This document shows positions 22,941 to 23,161 of a stretch of 23,161 bases of DNA, piece after piece (within the stretch, counting starts at the first letter, position 1; every line of letters begins with the position of its first letter). The position numbers and the translations under genes were made by a program. Source of the DNA: a virus; IMG/VR virus record IMGVR_UViG_3300050821_023993, positions 1 to 23,161 of that record; one strand, given 5' to 3'. Below the pieces are notes generated by a model, which did not search any database, was not told the origin of the DNA, and worked only from the letters and a program-made list of their open reading frames with translations.

Positions 22941-22957
22941 CGAGATAGCAATGTCAA
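22931..22957 (-). promoter_or_regulatory. Candidate leftward promoter for the GcrA-motif gene
   Basis: TTGACA on the minus strand (22957-22952) is a perfect -35 box, followed after 15 bp by TATATG (22936-22931), or after 17 bp by TATGTC. The start site would be near 22923, ahead of the ATG at 22899. The spacing is not ideal for the better -10. Confidence 0.5.
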
Positions 22958-22981
22958 TATCGCAATACCGGAATCGGCAAT
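22948..22981. promoter_or_regulatory. Candidate operator: three GCAAT direct repeats
   Basis: GCAAT occurs at 22948-22952, 22962-22966 and 22977-22981, at steps of 14 and 15 bp, with a GTCAAT between the first two. The first overlaps the leftward -35 box. The series fills the space between the predicted rightward transcript start and the XRE start codon. It looks like an autoregulatory site, but binding is not shown. Confidence 0.45.
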
Positions 22982-23161
22982 ATGGATGCGTTCTGGTTTC
23001 AGCAGGCCCTCGACCGCGTCGGCGCTTCGCAGGCCGACCTGGCGCGTCACCTGCGCCTGGCGCCGTCGGCGATTTCGCGGATGCTGAAGGGCGAGCGTCA
23101 GATGAAGCTGCTGGAGGCGGTGCAAGTCGCCGCCTTTCTCGGTCTGCCGCAGGACGAAGTG
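22982..23161 (+). CDS. XRE-family HTH repressor-like regulator (3' end cut by window)
   Basis: 60 codons are present with no stop, so the gene continues beyond the window. The sequence is a clean XRE/Cro-CI helix-turn-helix: DAFWFQQALDRVGASQADLA, RHLRLAPSAISRMLKGERQM and LLEAVQVAAFLGLPQDEV. The recognition helix is PSAISRMLKG. C-terminal domains such as an S24 peptidase, which would mark a cleavable CI-type repressor, would lie outside. It is the only rightward gene in the window and is divergent from the GcrA-motif gene, with shared, overlapping promoters and repeated GCAAT sites between them. Likely role: repressor of the leftward late or regulatory genes, kept in balance by its own binding. 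Confidence 0.85.
   Translation, partial: MDAFWFQQALDRVGASQADLARHLRLAPSAISRMLKGERQMKLLEAVQVAAFLGLPQDEV

Noticed and set aside
1-23161. Integrase, attachment site, tRNA, CRISPR array or insertion sequence
   Set aside because: I looked for these and saw no integrase or transposase motifs, no tRNA-like cloverleaf and no regularly spaced direct repeats of CRISPR type. The palindromic repeats found are too short and lack a transposase.

Overview
This window is the packaging, head and tail module of a temperate siphovirus-like prophage, or a gene-transfer-agent (GTA)-like relative, in a high-GC alphaproteobacterium. Hyphomicrobiales of the Bradyrhizobium/Rhodopseudomonas type is the best guess. Three things point there: GTA-type packaging and tail families in GTA order (TerL, portal, protease, capsid, adaptor, DUF3168-like, tail tube, tape measure, DUF2460, DUF2163, NlpC/P60, tip protein); a GcrA-like Cys motif joined to a DUF6456-type domain; and intergenic palindromes of the kind common in that order. 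All recognised genes run leftward (minus strand) except a truncated XRE repressor-like gene at the right edge.

Layout from right to left. At 22900-22981 a divergent control region lies between an XRE regulator (plus, cut by the window end) and a GcrA-motif/DUF6456-like gene. A consensus-like promoter (21956-21984) then faces the small and large terminase genes. An unusual stretch follows in which packaging and head genes alternate with genes for apparently exported proteins: a 147-aa protein, a signal-peptide-bearing tailspike-like protein, the portal, a broken lysozyme-like reading frame, a secreted Cys-containing protein, a small secreted protein and a secreted beta-helix protein. Four of these seven have clear Sec-type N termini. 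Next come the prohead protease (with a DUF6582-like segment), an intrinsic terminator, the HK97-type capsid protein with a likely Ig-like insertion, the adaptor, tail terminator, tail tube, a tail chaperone with a probable -1 frameshift, a short tape measure, and the distal tail, hub, peptidase and tip genes. A holin-like gene ends the window.

The region shows wear. Three copies of one two-hairpin palindromic repeat and one 86-bp palindrome of another family lie in the tail half. One copy appears to have split the tail-tip gene into two same-frame pieces. Another sits in frame inside the NlpC/P60 gene and encodes an N-terminal extension. One base seems to be missing near the 3' end of the tailspike gene, which fuses its frame to the portal, and one extra base breaks the lysozyme-like frame. 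I read this as an old, partly decayed or domesticated prophage, though sequencing errors could explain the two single-base events. No integrase, attachment site, tRNA or CRISPR array was found.
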